From contig NZ_CAJPUY010000002.1 in the NCBI RefSeq assembly GCF_905397275.1, positions 1 to 64,000 of the forward strand: 64,000 nt of DNA. Reading direction: 5' to 3'. Below, piece after piece: positions 1-9,480 of the stretch. A program made the position numbers and the translations under genes. The notes under the pieces are model-generated. The model did no database searches. It had not been told where the DNA came from and saw only the letters and a program-made list of their open reading frames with translations. Positions within the stretch are counted from its first letter, which is position 1, and each line of letters starts with the position of its first letter. The DNA is from Cupriavidus yeoncheonensis. GTDB lineage: Bacteria > Pseudomonadota > Gammaproteobacteria > Burkholderiales > Burkholderiaceae.

Positions 1-10
1 AGGCCCTGAA

Positions 11-41
11 ATACAAAACGCCCGATGAGGTTCATCGGGCG
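11..41 (-). terminator. Rho-independent terminator of the lytic transglycosylase gene
   Basis: Positions 19-28 and 32-41 form a perfect 10-bp stem (CGCCCGATGA with TCATCGGGCG) around a 3-base loop. On the minus strand the stem is followed by TTTTGTATTT. It lies about 90 bases past the stop of the minus-strand gene ending at 128, so it most likely ends that transcript. Confidence 0.75.
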
Positions 42-127
42 TCAATTGCCTTGGCGGGCTAGGTGCCCAAGGTCGCCATCAAAACCTGTCAACCTATGTC
101 AGGACTTGACAAAGGGCCGACGCCGCC

Positions 128-1192
128 TCAGGCGCTCTGCTGCGTATTGCTCGCCGCCTCCAGCTTCTCGCCGTTCTGGTGGTGATCCGCCTGTGTCTTG
201 CCGTCGGCAGCCTTCTCGGCCTGCACGTCGGCAACGCGCACGCCCAGCAACTGGCGCAGACGCGCGCGCTCGGCCAGCACCTTGGCGCCGTAGCCGCCGT
301 CGGTGTTGGTGGTGGCGCCCACGTAGTACTTCAGGCCGCCTTCGATCGAACCGGCACGGGCGATGCAGTCCTTCAGCACCAGCGCGCCGATCTTGATGTT
401 GGCGTACGGATTCAGTGCGGCGGTCACGCCGCCGACAGCCTGGTACTTGTCCTGATGCACCTTGGTCATGACCTGCATCAGGCCCTGCGCACCGACGCCA
501 CTTTCGGCATACGGGTTGAAGCTGGACTCGATCGCGATCACGCCCAGGATCAGCAGCGGGTCGATGCCGACCTCGCGGCCGGTCATGTAGGCTGCCTTGA
601 CCAGTTGCGCGGTGGCCTGCGCCGCCACGCGGTACTTGCGCGCAATGTAGTCGGACACGGCCGCCTGTTCGCGCGCGGTGCCAAGCGTGCTGGTGCTGCG
701 AGCGTCGAGCGCCACGCGGGTCACCGGGATCTGGGCCGCCAGGTGGGCCACGGATGGCACCTTGGCGGCCGACGCCACGCTCCATTCATCCACGCCCGAC
801 ACGGTCGGCAGGCCCGCGCGGCCATAGCCGAGCTTGGCTGCCGCCACGTCCGCCGTACTCGAAGGCACGGCAGCGCTGGCGATGGCCGGCACAGGTGCAG
901 GCGCCGCGGCGCCCACCAGCACAGCCGGCGCTTCGTCGCCGGCCAGCAAGGCCGCCACCGTGGTGCGCCATTCCTGGCTCAGCGACAGCGAGACGGCCGA
1001 AACGACCGATACCACGCCGAGACTGTTCAGGGCGTACTTCAAAGTTGTGCGGCCCCCGCGCAAGGCGCGGCCCGCGACCGGATGCGCAAATCGGAACTGA
1101 AACGCCCGATTCACTCCGGGTACCGGCTTTCTGAGGCGGACCTGCAATGCCCGCCCGATGCCGGGAAGATGAAGGGTTTTCCAACCGCTCAT
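128..1192 (-). CDS. Lytic transglycosylase, SLT-domain, membrane-anchored
   Basis: This 354-residue protein probably cleaves peptidoglycan glycan strands in the periplasm. The SLT (lysozyme-like) fold occupies roughly the C-terminal half. It shows the family pattern of a catalytic Glu in IAIESSFNPYA, then GAQGLMQVM, then NPYANIKIGA. An N-terminal segment (about residues 50-70) is hydrophobic and fits a signal anchor. An Ala/Pro/Val-rich linker separates it from the catalytic part. I chose the ATG at 1192 because GGAGGT sits just upstream; the frame stays open to 1327, but that extension has no ribosome site. The gene is monocistronic and has its own terminator. Membrane anchoring rather than secretion is an inference from the hydrophobic segment. 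Confidence 0.85.
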   Translation of the reverse strand: MSGWKTLHLPGIGRALQVRLRKPVPGVNRAFQFRFAHPVAGRALRGGRTTLKYALNSLGVVSVVSAVSLSLSQEWRTTVAALLAGDEAPAVLVGAAAPAPVPAIASAAVPSSTADVAAAKLGYGRAGLPTVSGVDEWSVASAAKVPSVAHLAAQIPVTRVALDARSTSTLGTAREQAAVSDYIARKYRVAAQATAQLVKAAYMTGREVGIDPLLILGVIAIESSFNPYAESGVGAQGLMQVMTKVHQDKYQAVGGVTAALNPYANIKIGALVLKDCIARAGSIEGGLKYYVGATTNTDGGYGAKVLAERARLRQLLGVRVADVQAEKAADGKTQADHHQNGEKLEAASNTQQSA

Positions 1193-1828
1193 GCTTACCT
1201 CCATCCGTTGCCCGCTGCACGCGCCAGACAGCTGCACGCACCCGATCTCAACGTACTCAAGTAAGGATGCTGCGCTGCCTAGCAGTGGCAACCGGCACCT
1301 GTTGGTGGGCGCTCCCCATGCGCCCAACTAGAAACAGGGCACGCTCTTGGGGGAGCACGCCCTGCCACGGACAACTCAGAACGCCCGGCGAGTCGGCAGA
1401 GCGCAACCGGTCGAGCCCCTGGGGCCCGCCTACCGGTCTGGATGGAGGAATCTTCTGCTCACATTTTTTATGTGCACCCCTTGACACAAGGGGAAATTCC
1501 ATGTTGCAACACAACATTCCATCGAGCAGACGCGATTGTAGGAACGCTTTTATAACCAGTCAAGAATAACGATCAGGAATAACAGTACTTTTGGTTATTA
1601 GTAACAGGCCCCACGGGGTGAGATGAACGCCACTCGAAGGCCGGGAATCGTAGGCCAGGCCTAGGCCCGTCCCGATTCTAACGACGCCGGCGCGGTCAAA
1701 AAACTTACAATTTGCGTTGACGCAAACAAGCGTTTTTTTTGCCGGGACGCTCGTGCGTGTGTATCGTGGCACACATCACAGGGGCGCACCGGCATTGCCG
1801 CGGCGCCGCACCAGGACCAGAATTCACT
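1193..1828. other. Intergenic region with predicted RNA hairpins and palindromes
   Basis: This 636-base divergent spacer has no convincing gene. It holds a 12-bp stem at 1335-1346/1353-1364 whose two non-Watson-Crick pairs are G-U only if read from the minus strand. A 7-bp stem lies at 1306-1312/1320-1326. A palindrome CCCCTTG-ACA-CAAGGGG spans 1477-1493, the 10-bp palindrome TGTTGCAACA spans 1502-1511, and TTTGCGT-TG-ACGCAAA spans 1711-1726, just before a T8 run. The first two would lie in the 5' leader of the lytic transglycosylase mRNA. Promoters for both flanking genes must be here, but I see no strong sigma-70 pair. Confidence 0.5.
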
Positions 1829-3358
1829 ATGCAATACAAAGACTTGCGCGATTTCATCAACCAGCTTGAGCAACAAGGGGAGCTGCGACGCGTCAGCACG
1901 CCGGTGTCCCCCAACCTGGAAATGACGGAGATCTGTGACCGCTTGCTGCGCGCTGGCGGGCCGGCTGTCCTGTTCGAGCGCCCGGCGGGCTGTGGCAGCC
2001 CTGACGGCATCTATAAGGTTCCAGTGCTCGCCAACCTGTTCGGGACAACACGAAGGGTGGCGCTGGGCATGGGTGCGGAATCGCTGGAAGACCTGCGCGA
2101 CATCGGCCGGGTGCTGTCCGCGCTAAAGGAACCCGAGCCGCCGCGCGGACTGCGCGAGGCCGGCAAGCTGTTCACGCTGGCCAAGTCGGTCTGGGACATG
2201 GCACCCAAGCGCGTCAGCAGCCCCGCCTGCCAGGAGATCGTCTGGGAAGGCAATGACGTAGACCTGTCGCGCCTGCCGATCCAGACCTGCTGGCCCGGCG
2301 ATGCCGCGCCGCTGATCACGTGGGGGCTGGTCGTCACCAAGGGGCCGCACAAGAAGCGGCAGAACCTGGGTATCTACCGCCAGCAGGTGATCGGCCGCAA
2401 CCAGGTCATCATGCGCTGGCTGGCCCACCGTGGCGGCGCGCTCGACTTCCGCGAACACGCGCTGGCCAACCCTGGTAAGCCATTTCCGATCGCCGTGGCG
2501 CTCGGCGCCGACCCGGCAACAATCCTCGGCGCGGTCACGCCGGTGCCCGACACCCTGTCCGAGTACCAGTTCGCCGGCCTGCTGCGGGGCAGCCGCACGG
2601 CGCTGGCCGGATGCCTGACGCCAACGCTGTCCGAGCTGAGCGTGCCGGCTTCGGCCGAGATCGTGCTGGAAGGCCATATCCAGCCTGACCCGGAACATCC
2701 GTCGGGTTACCAGCACGCGCTTGAGGGCCCCTATGGCGACCACACCGGCTACTACAACGAGCAGGACTGGTTCCCGGTCTTCACCATCGACCGCATCACC
2801 ATGCGGCGCGATCCGATCTACCACTCGACCTACACCGGCAAGCCGCCCGATGAGCCGGCGGTGCTCGGCGTGGCGCTCAACGAGGTGTTCGTGCCGCTGC
2901 TGCAAAAGCAGTTCCCGGAGATCACCGACTTCTACCTGCCGCCCGAAGGCTGCAGCTACCGCATGGCGCTGGTGCGCATGAAGAAGCAGTACGCCGGCCA
3001 TGCCAAGCGCGTGATGTTCGGCGTGTGGAGTTTCCTGCGGCAATTCATGTACACCAAGTTCATCGTGGTCGTGGACGACGATATCGACGTGCGCGACTGG
3101 AAGGAAGTGATCTGGGCCATCACCACGCGCGTCGATCCCGCGCGCGACACGGTCATGGTGGAGAACACGCCGATCGACTACCTGGACTTTGCGTCGCCGG
3201 TATCCGGGCTTGGTTCCAAGATGGGCATCGACGCCACCGACAAGTGGCCGGGCGAGACCACGCGCGAATGGGGCCGCACGATCAGCATGGATCCGGCCGT
3301 CAAGGCCAGGGTGGACGGCATGATGGCCACCCTGTTCGACCGCCCTGCCGGCGCGTGA
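1829..3358 (+). CDS. ubiD: UbiD-family decarboxylase (4-hydroxy-3-polyprenylbenzoate decarboxylase)
   Basis: This 509-residue protein is the expected length for UbiD, which decarboxylates 4-hydroxy-3-polyprenylbenzoate in ubiquinone synthesis using prenylated FMN made by UbiX. The prFMN/metal-binding stretch [14 protein letters not shown] lies near residues 179-192. The acidic region [11 protein letters not shown] (Glu277, Glu281) is followed by [11 protein letters not shown]. The C-terminal family block contains [16 protein letters not shown] chose ATG 1829 because homology-like sequence starts at MQYKDLRDF; the frame extends upstream to 1739 without family similarity. No ubiX is nearby. The assignment as the ubiquinone enzyme, rather than another UbiD decarboxylase, rests on overall sequence character. 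Confidence 0.9.
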   Translation: MQYKDLRDFINQLEQQGELRRVSTPVSPNLEMTEICDRLLRAGGPAVLFERPAGCGSPDGIYKVPVLANLFGTTRRVALGMGAESLEDLRDIGRVLSALKEPEPPRGLREAGKLFTLAKSVWDMAPKRVSSPACQEIVWEGNDVDLSRLPIQTCWPGDAAPLITWGLVVTKGPHKKRQNLGIYRQQVIGRNQVIMRWLAHRGGALDFREHALANPGKPFPIAVALGADPATILGAVTPVPDTLSEYQFAGLLRGSRTALAGCLTPTLSELSVPASAEIVLEGHIQPDPEHPSGYQHALEGPYGDHTGYYNEQDWFPVFTIDRITMRRDPIYHSTYTGKPPDEPAVLGVALNEVFVPLLQKQFPEITDFYLPPEGCSYRMALVRMKKQYAGHAKRVMFGVWSFLRQFMYTKFIVVVDDDIDVRDWKEVIWAITTRVDPARDTVMVENTPIDYLDFASPVSGLGSKMGIDATDKWPGETTREWGRTISMDPAVKARVDGMMATLFDRPAGA

Positions 3359-3483
3359 GCCCGGACGCCGCTATCATGTCAGGCTGAACCGCGGAGCGGC
3401 GCGGGACGCACCCCTCCGCCCCGTTCGACCTCAGCATCCCCTCACGATCCGATACCCGCGACAGACGGGAGCCAGGAGGAGAC

Positions 3484-5499
3484 ATGACGACCCTCGCAGA
3501 CGGGAACCTGATGTGGACGCCGTCCGCCGCTTTCCGCGACCGCAGCCAGCTCGCGCAGTTCATGCGCTGGCTCCAGCGCGAACGGGGGCTCGCGTTCGAT
3601 GATTACGCCAGCCTCTGGCAGTGGTCGGTCACCGAGATCGAAACCTTCTGGGATGCGGTGCGCACGTACTTCGACGTGCGCTTCGATACGCCCGCGCAGC
3701 GCGTGCTGGACCGGCGCGCAATGCCCGGCGCGCGCTGGTTCGAAGGCGCCAGCCTGAACTACGTGCAGCAGGTGTTCCGCCACGCCGGCAACGGCCCTGT
3801 CCGCCAGCGTGCGGCCATCCGTCATGCGGGAGAGAATCGTCCGCTGGAAGACGTGAGCTGGGATACGCTCGAAGCACAGGTCGCGTCGCTCGCGCATGCG
3901 CTGCGCAAGATGGGCGTGCGCCGCGGCGACCGCGTGGCCGGCTACCTGCCGAATATCCCGGCGACCATCGTTGCCTTCCTCGCCACGGCCAGCCTGGGCG
4001 CGGTATGGTCGGGCTGCGCGCCGGACATGGGCCAGGTGGCCGTAATCGATCGCTTCCGCCAGATCGAGCCCAAGGTGCTGATCGCGGTGGACGGCTATCG
4101 CTACGGCGGCAAGGACTATGACCGGGCGCCGGTCGTGGCGGACCTCGTCGCCGCCCTGCCCTCGCTCACCGATGTGGTCATCGTCCCGCACACGGGCAAC
4201 CAGGTCCGTGCACGCGCTGGCGTATGCGTCCAGGCATGGCACGACGTGCTGTCCCACCGCGTGCCGCTGGCCATGGAATCCGTGCCATTCGACCATCCGT
4301 TGTGGATCGTCTATTCATCCGGCACCACGGGCATGCCCAAGCCGATCGTGCACGGCCATGGCGGCATCGTCATCGAGCAACTCAAGCTGATGGCGTTCCA
4401 TAACAACCTCGGCCCCGACGACGTGTTCCACTGGTACAGCAGCAGCGGCTGGATCATGTGGAACGCGCAGGTCGCCGGACTGCTGCTGGGCACGACCATC
4501 GCGCTCTATGACGGCAACCCGGCATGGCCGGATGCCGGCGTGCTGTGGCGCTTCGTCGACGACGCGCGCGTCACGGTGTTCGGCGCCGGCGCGGCCTTCT
4601 TCACCAACTGCATGAAGGCCGGTGTCGAGCCGGCGCGCATCGCCGACGTGTCGCGGCTGCGTGGACTGGGCTCGACCGGCTCGCCGCTGCCGGTGGAAGC
4701 CTACGACTGGATCTACCGCCACGTGCGCGGCGACATCTGGCTGGCGCCGATGTCGGGCGGCACCGATTTCGCCGGCTCCTTCGTCGCCGGCTGCCCGCTG
4801 CTGCCGGTGTATTCCGGCGAGATGCAGTGCCGCTGCCTCGGCGCCAAGGTAGAGGCCTACGACGACAACGGACGGGCCCTGATCGACCAGGTCGGCGAAC
4901 TGGTCTGCACGGAGCCGATGCCGTCGATGCCGCTGTTCCTGTGGGGCGATGCCGATGGCAAGCGCTACCGCGACAGCTACTTTGACACCTACCCCGGCGC
5001 ATGGCGGCATGGCGACTGGATCAGGATCACGGCGCGCGGCGGCGCCATCATCTATGGCCGCTCCGACGCCACCATCAACCGGCACGGCATCCGCATGGGC
5101 ACCAGTGAGTTGTACCGCGTGGTGGAAGAGCTGCCCGAAGTCCTGGACAGCATGGTGGTGGATCTCGAGTACCTGGGCCGGGAGTCGTACATGCCGCTGT
5201 TCGTGGTGCTGCGCGACGGACTCGTGTTGGACGACGCTTTGCGCGACACGCTGCGCAGCCGCATTCGCGACGCGCTGTCGTCCCGCCACGTTCCCAACGA
5301 GATCCTCCAGGCGCCGGCCGTGCCGCGCACGCTGTCCGGCAAGAAGATGGAAGTCCCGATCAAGAAGCTGCTGCTTGGGCATGCGCCGCACAGCATTGCG
5401 AACCGCGACGCCATGGCCAACCCGGACAGCCTGGACTGGTACTTTGCCTACGCCGGACGATATCTTGCGGCTCGGCAGGCCGAGTCCGCCCCGGTCTGA
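3484..5499 (+). CDS. aacS: Acetoacetyl-CoA synthetase
   Basis: This 671-residue ANL-superfamily enzyme should activate acetoacetate with ATP and CoA to acetoacetyl-CoA in the cytoplasm. The N-terminal ACS-type cap is followed by the P-loop-like motif YSSGTTGMPKP (about residues 277-287). The adenylation motif YGRSDATINRHGIRMG comes next. The catalytic lysine region SGKKMEVPIKK is near the C-terminus. Length and the FRDRSQLAQFMRWLQ start are typical of acetoacetate-CoA ligases rather than acetyl-CoA synthetases. A strong AGGAGGAG ribosome site precedes the ATG. With the PHB depolymerase 950 bases downstream it could recycle ketone bodies released from PHB, although the two genes are separated by an opposite-strand gene. 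Confidence 0.9.
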   Translation: MTTLADGNLMWTPSAAFRDRSQLAQFMRWLQRERGLAFDDYASLWQWSVTEIETFWDAVRTYFDVRFDTPAQRVLDRRAMPGARWFEGASLNYVQQVFRHAGNGPVRQRAAIRHAGENRPLEDVSWDTLEAQVASLAHALRKMGVRRGDRVAGYLPNIPATIVAFLATASLGAVWSGCAPDMGQVAVIDRFRQIEPKVLIAVDGYRYGGKDYDRAPVVADLVAALPSLTDVVIVPHTGNQVRARAGVCVQAWHDVLSHRVPLAMESVPFDHPLWIVYSSGTTGMPKPIVHGHGGIVIEQLKLMAFHNNLGPDDVFHWYSSSGWIMWNAQVAGLLLGTTIALYDGNPAWPDAGVLWRFVDDARVTVFGAGAAFFTNCMKAGVEPARIADVSRLRGLGSTGSPLPVEAYDWIYRHVRGDIWLAPMSGGTDFAGSFVAGCPLLPVYSGEMQCRCLGAKVEAYDDNGRALIDQVGELVCTEPMPSMPLFLWGDADGKRYRDSYFDTYPGAWRHGDWIRITARGGAIIYGRSDATINRHGIRMGTSELYRVVEELPEVLDSMVVDLEYLGRESYMPLFVVLRDGLVLDDALRDTLRSRIRDALSSRHVPNEILQAPAVPRTLSGKKMEVPIKKLLLGHAPHSIANRDAMANPDSLDWYFAYAGRYLAARQAESAPV

Positions 5500-5530
5500 A
5501 GAGCCTGAAGCGCCGTGCGCCCGGCGAACG

Positions 5531-6184
5531 TCAGAACTCCACGTCGAGTTCGCTGATCTCGTCGGGCTCCTGCTTGGCTGCGGCAATCCACTCCTGCAGT
5601 TCGGGCATGGCCAGGATCTGCTTGCAGTACTCGACGGGCACCGGGTCCAGCATCACGCCGTAGGTGACGAAGCGCGTTACCACCGGCGCATACATGGCGT
5701 CGGCCATGGTGCGCGCGCCAAACAGGTAGGGCCCGCCATAGCGCGTCAGGCAATCCGTCCAGATGGCTGTGATGCGATCGATATCGGCCTGTGCGCGCGA
5801 CCACACCTTCAGGCCGGGGAAATGCCCCTTGAGGTTCATCGGCAAGGCCGCGCGCATGGCGGCGAAGCCTGAATGCATCTCCCCGCAGATCGCGCGGCAA
5901 TGCGCGCGCGCGGCGCGGTCGTCCGGCAGCAGCCCCGCCTCCGGACGGATCTCGTTCAGGTATTCGGCGATCGCCAGGGTGTCCCAGACGGTCACGTTCT
6001 GGTGGCGCAGGCAGGGCACCAGGATCGAGGGCGACAGCAGGAGGATTTCGGCGCGCACGGCCGGATCGTCCGGGGTCACCAGCACCTCGTCGAACTCCAG
6101 GCCGGCAAAGCGCGCCAGCAGCCATCCGCGCAGCGACCAGGACGAATAGGTCTTGCTGCTGATGGTGAGTGTGGTCTTGCCCAT
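5531..6184 (-). CDS. Glutathione S-transferase family protein
   Basis: This 217-residue protein shows the usual two-domain GST layout. A thioredoxin-like N-terminal domain (about residues 1-80) has TYSSWSLRGWLL at the glutathione site, cis-Pro region PSILVPCLRH, and AIAEYLNE. A helical C-terminal domain follows. It probably conjugates or reduces an electrophile with glutathione in the cytoplasm; the substrate cannot be read from sequence. ATG 6184 is chosen because AAGGAGG lies four bases upstream; an upstream in-frame start at 6250 lacks one. The gene converges on the acetoacetyl-CoA synthetase gene with a 31-base gap. Confidence 0.85.
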   Translation of the reverse strand: MGKTTLTISSKTYSSWSLRGWLLARFAGLEFDEVLVTPDDPAVRAEILLLSPSILVPCLRHQNVTVWDTLAIAEYLNEIRPEAGLLPDDRAARAHCRAICGEMHSGFAAMRAALPMNLKGHFPGLKVWSRAQADIDRITAIWTDCLTRYGGPYLFGARTMADAMYAPVVTRFVTYGVMLDPVPVEYCKQILAMPELQEWIAAAKQEPDEISELDVEF

Positions 6185-6445
6185 CTCGCCTCCTTGTCGC
6201 CCGTCGCGACGATCTGCACGATTGCCGGCCGTCCGGCGCAACGCACCCATGCGGTGCAGCGGGTCGCACCAGCGTGAAGCCCTTCCTTGCGCCGCCGGCC
6301 CGCCGCCCCTTTTAGGCGGCTATCACACCACTCACGGCCCGTTTCGCCCGCTCTCGCCGTGCGGCTCGCAAAGCTTGTGCCACCATTGATGCGGATGGCA
6401 TATATATTGCGGATAGCGGGCCCACGAATTCACGGGAGGCGAGCC

Positions 6446-7660
6446 ATGCTGTACCAGGCGTATCAGACCTACGCGGACATGATGCAACCGGGCTGTACGC
6501 TGGCCGATCTCACCGCATCCATGCTTGCCATCAACCCGCGCTCCGTGGGTAGCGAGTCAGTGCGTTCGCTCTGGGCCGCCTGCGAAATTCTGGCGCTGGC
6601 ACGCCTGACCCATCACCGGCCCGCTTTCGGTATTGACAGCGTAGTCGTCAACGGCGTGCCCGTGCAGGTTTCCGAGGAAGTCGTCGCCCGTACGCCATTC
6701 TGCTCGCTGCTGCACTTCCGCCGCCACGGCGTCGGCGGGCAGCCCCGCGTACTGCTGGTCGCACCGATGTCCGGTCACTTCGCCACGCTGCTGCGCGGCA
6801 CCGTGCAGACTATGCTGACCGACCATGACGTCTACATTACCGACTGGCACAACCCGCGCGATATCCCGCTGCTTGCCGGCCGCTTCGGCTTCGACGAGTT
6901 TGTCGGGCACCTGATCACGTTCATGCACGAACTCGGCGGACACACGCACCTGGTAGCCGTGTGCCAGCCCACCGTCGCCGCATTGGCCGCCGCCGCGCTG
7001 ATGGCCGAGGACGAGGATCCGGACCAGCCGCCCAGCCTGACGCTCATGGCCGGTCCGATCGACGCGCGCGTCAATCCAACCAAGGTCAACGAGCTGGCCA
7101 TGAGCCGGCCGATTGAATGGTTCGAGAGCACGCTGATTGGCTTCGTCCCGCTGCGCTTTGCCGGCGGGCTGCGCCGCGTCTACCCGGGCTTTGTCCAGCT
7201 GCTGGCCTTCATGAGCATGAACCTGGAAAAGCACGATCAGGCGCTGCGCGAAATGCACGCGCTGCGCTCGCGCGGCGAACATGAAAGGGCCGATACCATC
7301 CAGGATTTCTACGTCGAATACTTCGCCACCATGGACCTCACGGCGGAGTTCTACCTTGAGACTGTCAGCATGGTATTCCAGCGTTTCCTGTTGGCGCAGG
7401 GACTGCTGGAAGTGGCCGGACGCCGCGTATCCACGCGTGCCATCCGCCGCACGGCGCTGCTGACCGTGGAAGGCGAACGCGACGACATCTGCGCCATCGG
7501 CCAGACCATGGCCGCCCAGGACCTGTGTGGCAGCCTGCGGCCGTACCTGCGCATGCACCATGTGCAGACCGGCGTGGGCCACTATGGCGTCTTCAACGGC
7601 AAGCGCTGGGAGACCCAGGTCTATCCGCTGGTCCGCGACACGATCTATATGCGGGATTGA
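6446..7660 (+). CDS. phaZ: Intracellular poly(3-hydroxybutyrate) depolymerase
   Basis: This 404-residue protein matches the PhaZ1 type of Cupriavidus/Ralstonia, which degrades stored PHB granules to hydroxybutyrate units. The family uses a Cys in a lipase-like box. Here that is VCQPTVAAL with Cys173, while the other triad members appear to be Asp346 or Asp347 (EGERDDI) and His379 (VGHYGVF). There is no signal peptide, in line with a granule-bound cytoplasmic enzyme. ATG 6446 follows GGGAGG; an upstream extension to 6287 has no family character. An AT-rich CATATATATT stretch around 6400, 18 bases after TTGTGC, could be its -10 region, at low confidence. Confidence 0.92.
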   Translation: MLYQAYQTYADMMQPGCTLADLTASMLAINPRSVGSESVRSLWAACEILALARLTHHRPAFGIDSVVVNGVPVQVSEEVVARTPFCSLLHFRRHGVGGQPRVLLVAPMSGHFATLLRGTVQTMLTDHDVYITDWHNPRDIPLLAGRFGFDEFVGHLITFMHELGGHTHLVAVCQPTVAALAAAALMAEDEDPDQPPSLTLMAGPIDARVNPTKVNELAMSRPIEWFESTLIGFVPLRFAGGLRRVYPGFVQLLAFMSMNLEKHDQALREMHALRSRGEHERADTIQDFYVEYFATMDLTAEFYLETVSMVFQRFLLAQGLLEVAGRRVSTRAIRRTALLTVEGERDDICAIGQTMAAQDLCGSLRPYLRMHHVQTGVGHYGVFNGKRWETQVYPLVRDTIYMRD

Positions 7661-7746
7661 CGCGGCCGGCAGCCGCGGCAACCCGCGGGCCCGATTGCAT
7701 CAGGGGCCACGGCGAATACAATGCGCAGTCCAACACCGGACCCAGC

Positions 7747-8643
7747 ATGGCATCGCTACACATCCAACGCTTTCAGGACCAGGACCTGGTCCGCATCGGC
7801 CACGACGAAAACTACCTGCTGCTTGCGCCGCGGCATGGCGGGCGGCTGGTGCGCTGGGTCCTGCACGGGGAGGACATCCTCTACTGGCCCGACCAGGCCG
7901 ACTGGAGCCGCCCTGCGAAGATCCGCGGCGGCAATCCGCTGCTGTTCCCGTTTATCGGAAGGCATTTTGCCGACGGGCAGGTTGGGCACTGGCGCGACGC
8001 GGATGGCACCGTCCACGCATTGCCGCAGCACGGCTTTGCGCGCGATCTGCCCTTTGCCGTCGCCAACAACGTGGACGACAGCATCGCCATGGTTCTGGAG
8101 GCGTCGGACACTACCCGGACCGGCTATCCCCACGCCTTCCGCTTCGAGGCGCACTACCGCCTGATCGACCGTGGGCTGGAAGTGGCCCTGCGCACCGAAA
8201 ACACTGGCAGCACGCGCCTGCCCTACTATGCCGGCCACCATTTCTATTTTCGCCTGCCCGCCGCGCAGCGGCGCAAGAGCCGCCTGCTACTCCCGGCAAC
8301 GGCACGGGTACGACAGGAGCTGGATGGCCGGCTGACAACGGCGTTGTTGGGTGACCCCGCCTATGCACTGGACGATGAACGCCTGCAAGACACTTTCCAT
8401 GTGCTGCAAGGCGCCGGGCCCGTCACATTGACCATGCCGGACCGGACGCTGGCGATTGACCTCGACATGCCAGGCGGCATCGCCTGGCATGCGGTTACCA
8501 CATGGTCGGAAAGCGAGGACTACGACTTCTATTGCGTCGAGCCGTGGCTTGGCCTGCCTGACGCCATCCACAACGGCCAGGGCCTGCGCTGGCTGGAGCC
8601 CGGGCTACAGGAAACCGCCTTCTGCCGCCTGCGCGTGGATTAG
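7747..8643 (+). CDS. Aldose 1-epimerase (galactose mutarotase-like) family protein
   Basis: The 298-residue beta-sandwich protein belongs to the aldose 1-epimerase family. Conserved pieces are NPLLFPFIGR, the first catalytic-type His in PQHGFARDLPF and the second in YAGHHFYFRLP. A late acidic segment FYCVEPWLG carries the likely general-base Glu. The family interconverts alpha and beta anomers of hexoses; the true substrate is unknown and could be a sugar phosphate. It starts 86 bases after phaZ on the same strand, with a short CCGCGG hairpin (7673-7688) between them. It converges on a short hypothetical gene with only nine bases between the two stops. Confidence 0.8.
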   Translation: MASLHIQRFQDQDLVRIGHDENYLLLAPRHGGRLVRWVLHGEDILYWPDQADWSRPAKIRGGNPLLFPFIGRHFADGQVGHWRDADGTVHALPQHGFARDLPFAVANNVDDSIAMVLEASDTTRTGYPHAFRFEAHYRLIDRGLEVALRTENTGSTRLPYYAGHHFYFRLPAAQRRKSRLLLPATARVRQELDGRLTTALLGDPAYALDDERLQDTFHVLQGAGPVTLTMPDRTLAIDLDMPGGIAWHAVTTWSESEDYDFYCVEPWLGLPDAIHNGQGLRWLEPGLQETAFCRLRVD

Positions 8644-8652
8644 ATCGCCACC

Positions 8653-9033
8653 TCAGTGCTCGAAATCCAGCCCGCCGATCAGCACCGACGGGTCGGCCTG
8701 CGACAGCGAACTCCAGTCGAGCTGGCGCGGCTCCTGCCAGGCCTTCAGCTTGGCCGGCAAGGCCGCCAGATAGCCGGCAAAGCGCTGCGGGCCACCGTCC
8801 GCAAACAGGGCCTCGACCTCCAGCCCATCCCACGCCAGGGTGACATCGAGCGGATGCGTGAAACGCTTCAGTTCCACCGCCCCGTGGCCCCGGATGCGAA
8901 CGCGGGCAGGCCAGCCGGCCGGCGTGCCCGGCAGGACTTCCACCTGCAAGCGGTGCGGGTAAAGGCGGACGATCGCTTCGACGATGCGCGGGATGCAGTC
9001 TGCTTCGAAACGCGCGATGAAATCGGTGGTCAC
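8653..9033 (-). CDS. Conserved hypothetical protein, small, SCP2-like character
   Basis: This 126-residue protein has no named domain that I can assign firmly. I choose GTG 9033 because AGAAGGG precedes it. The same frame stays open far upstream through a tRNA gene, so the longer reading is certainly wrong. The sequence alternates short beta-type segments (HRLQVEVLP, ARVRIRGHG, DVTLAWDG) and ends with a helix. This resembles small lipid- or sterol-carrier-like folds, but that is only an impression. It reads toward the mutarotase-like gene and probably shares the promoter-rich gap beside tRNA-Gly. Confidence 0.6.
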   Translation of the reverse strand: MTTDFIARFEADCIPRIVEAIVRLYPHRLQVEVLPGTPAGWPARVRIRGHGAVELKRFTHPLDVTLAWDGLEVEALFADGGPQRFAGYLAALPAKLKAWQEPRQLDWSSLSQADPSVLIGGLDFEH

Positions 9034-9183
9034 GGTGGGCCCTTCTGTGTTGAGCAACTGTTGGACGGCTTTGCCGGAGGGCAGCAGTCGTTGCTGCAGG
9101 CAAGCATAAGGCCCAGCCGCACGGCCGGGCAACCAGCCGGCTGGCGCGATCGGCAATTGCGGCGGGGTGGCACCAAATCGTGC

Positions 9184-9189
9184 TAGAAT
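9184..9189 (+). promoter_or_regulatory. Probable -10 box of tRNA-Gly
   Basis: TAGAAT lies 33 bases before the tRNA 5' end. It is followed by a G+C-rich discriminator (CCGGCCCC), as is usual for stringently controlled stable-RNA promoters. No good -35 at 16-18 bases is visible. A 7-bp hairpin (TCATGCC-AGA-GGCATGA, 9201-9217) sits in the leader. Confidence 0.45.
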
Positions 9190-9221
9190 CCGGCCCCAAG
9201 TCATGCCAGAGGCATGACAAG

Positions 9222-9296
9222 GCGGGCGTCGTATAATGGCTATTACCTTAGCTTCCCAAGCTAAAGACGTGGGTTCGATTCCCATCGCCCGCTCCA
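9222..9296 (+). tRNA. tRNA-Gly(CCC)
   Basis: The acceptor stem is GCGGGCG (9222-9228) with CGCCCGC (9286-9292), a discriminator T and an encoded CCA (9294-9296). The anticodon stem TTAGC/GCTAA encloses the loop TTCCCAA, giving anticodon CCC and glycine. The T-arm contains GGTTCGATTCC. It decodes GGG codons. Confidence 0.95.
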
Positions 9297-9480
9297 CTGC
9301 CAAGTCTCTTGGCGTGTGCGGCTGGCCCCCAGACGGGCCGATAGGCAGCAGGAAGACACTCGTTGTCCCCCGTTGCGGCCGACTCCATCTCCCGGAGTAG
9401 CTTTGCCGCATTCGCAACCCTGGTTTTTCGCCGGGGTTACCCATGCTCCACACGGTCCGCCCGTTATCCGAGGATGATAA

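Noticed and set aside
4315..5586. 423-codon minus-strand frame antisense to acetoacetyl-CoA synthetase
   Set aside because: Shadow of a GC-rich gene with Arg/His/Ala-rich composition and no family match.
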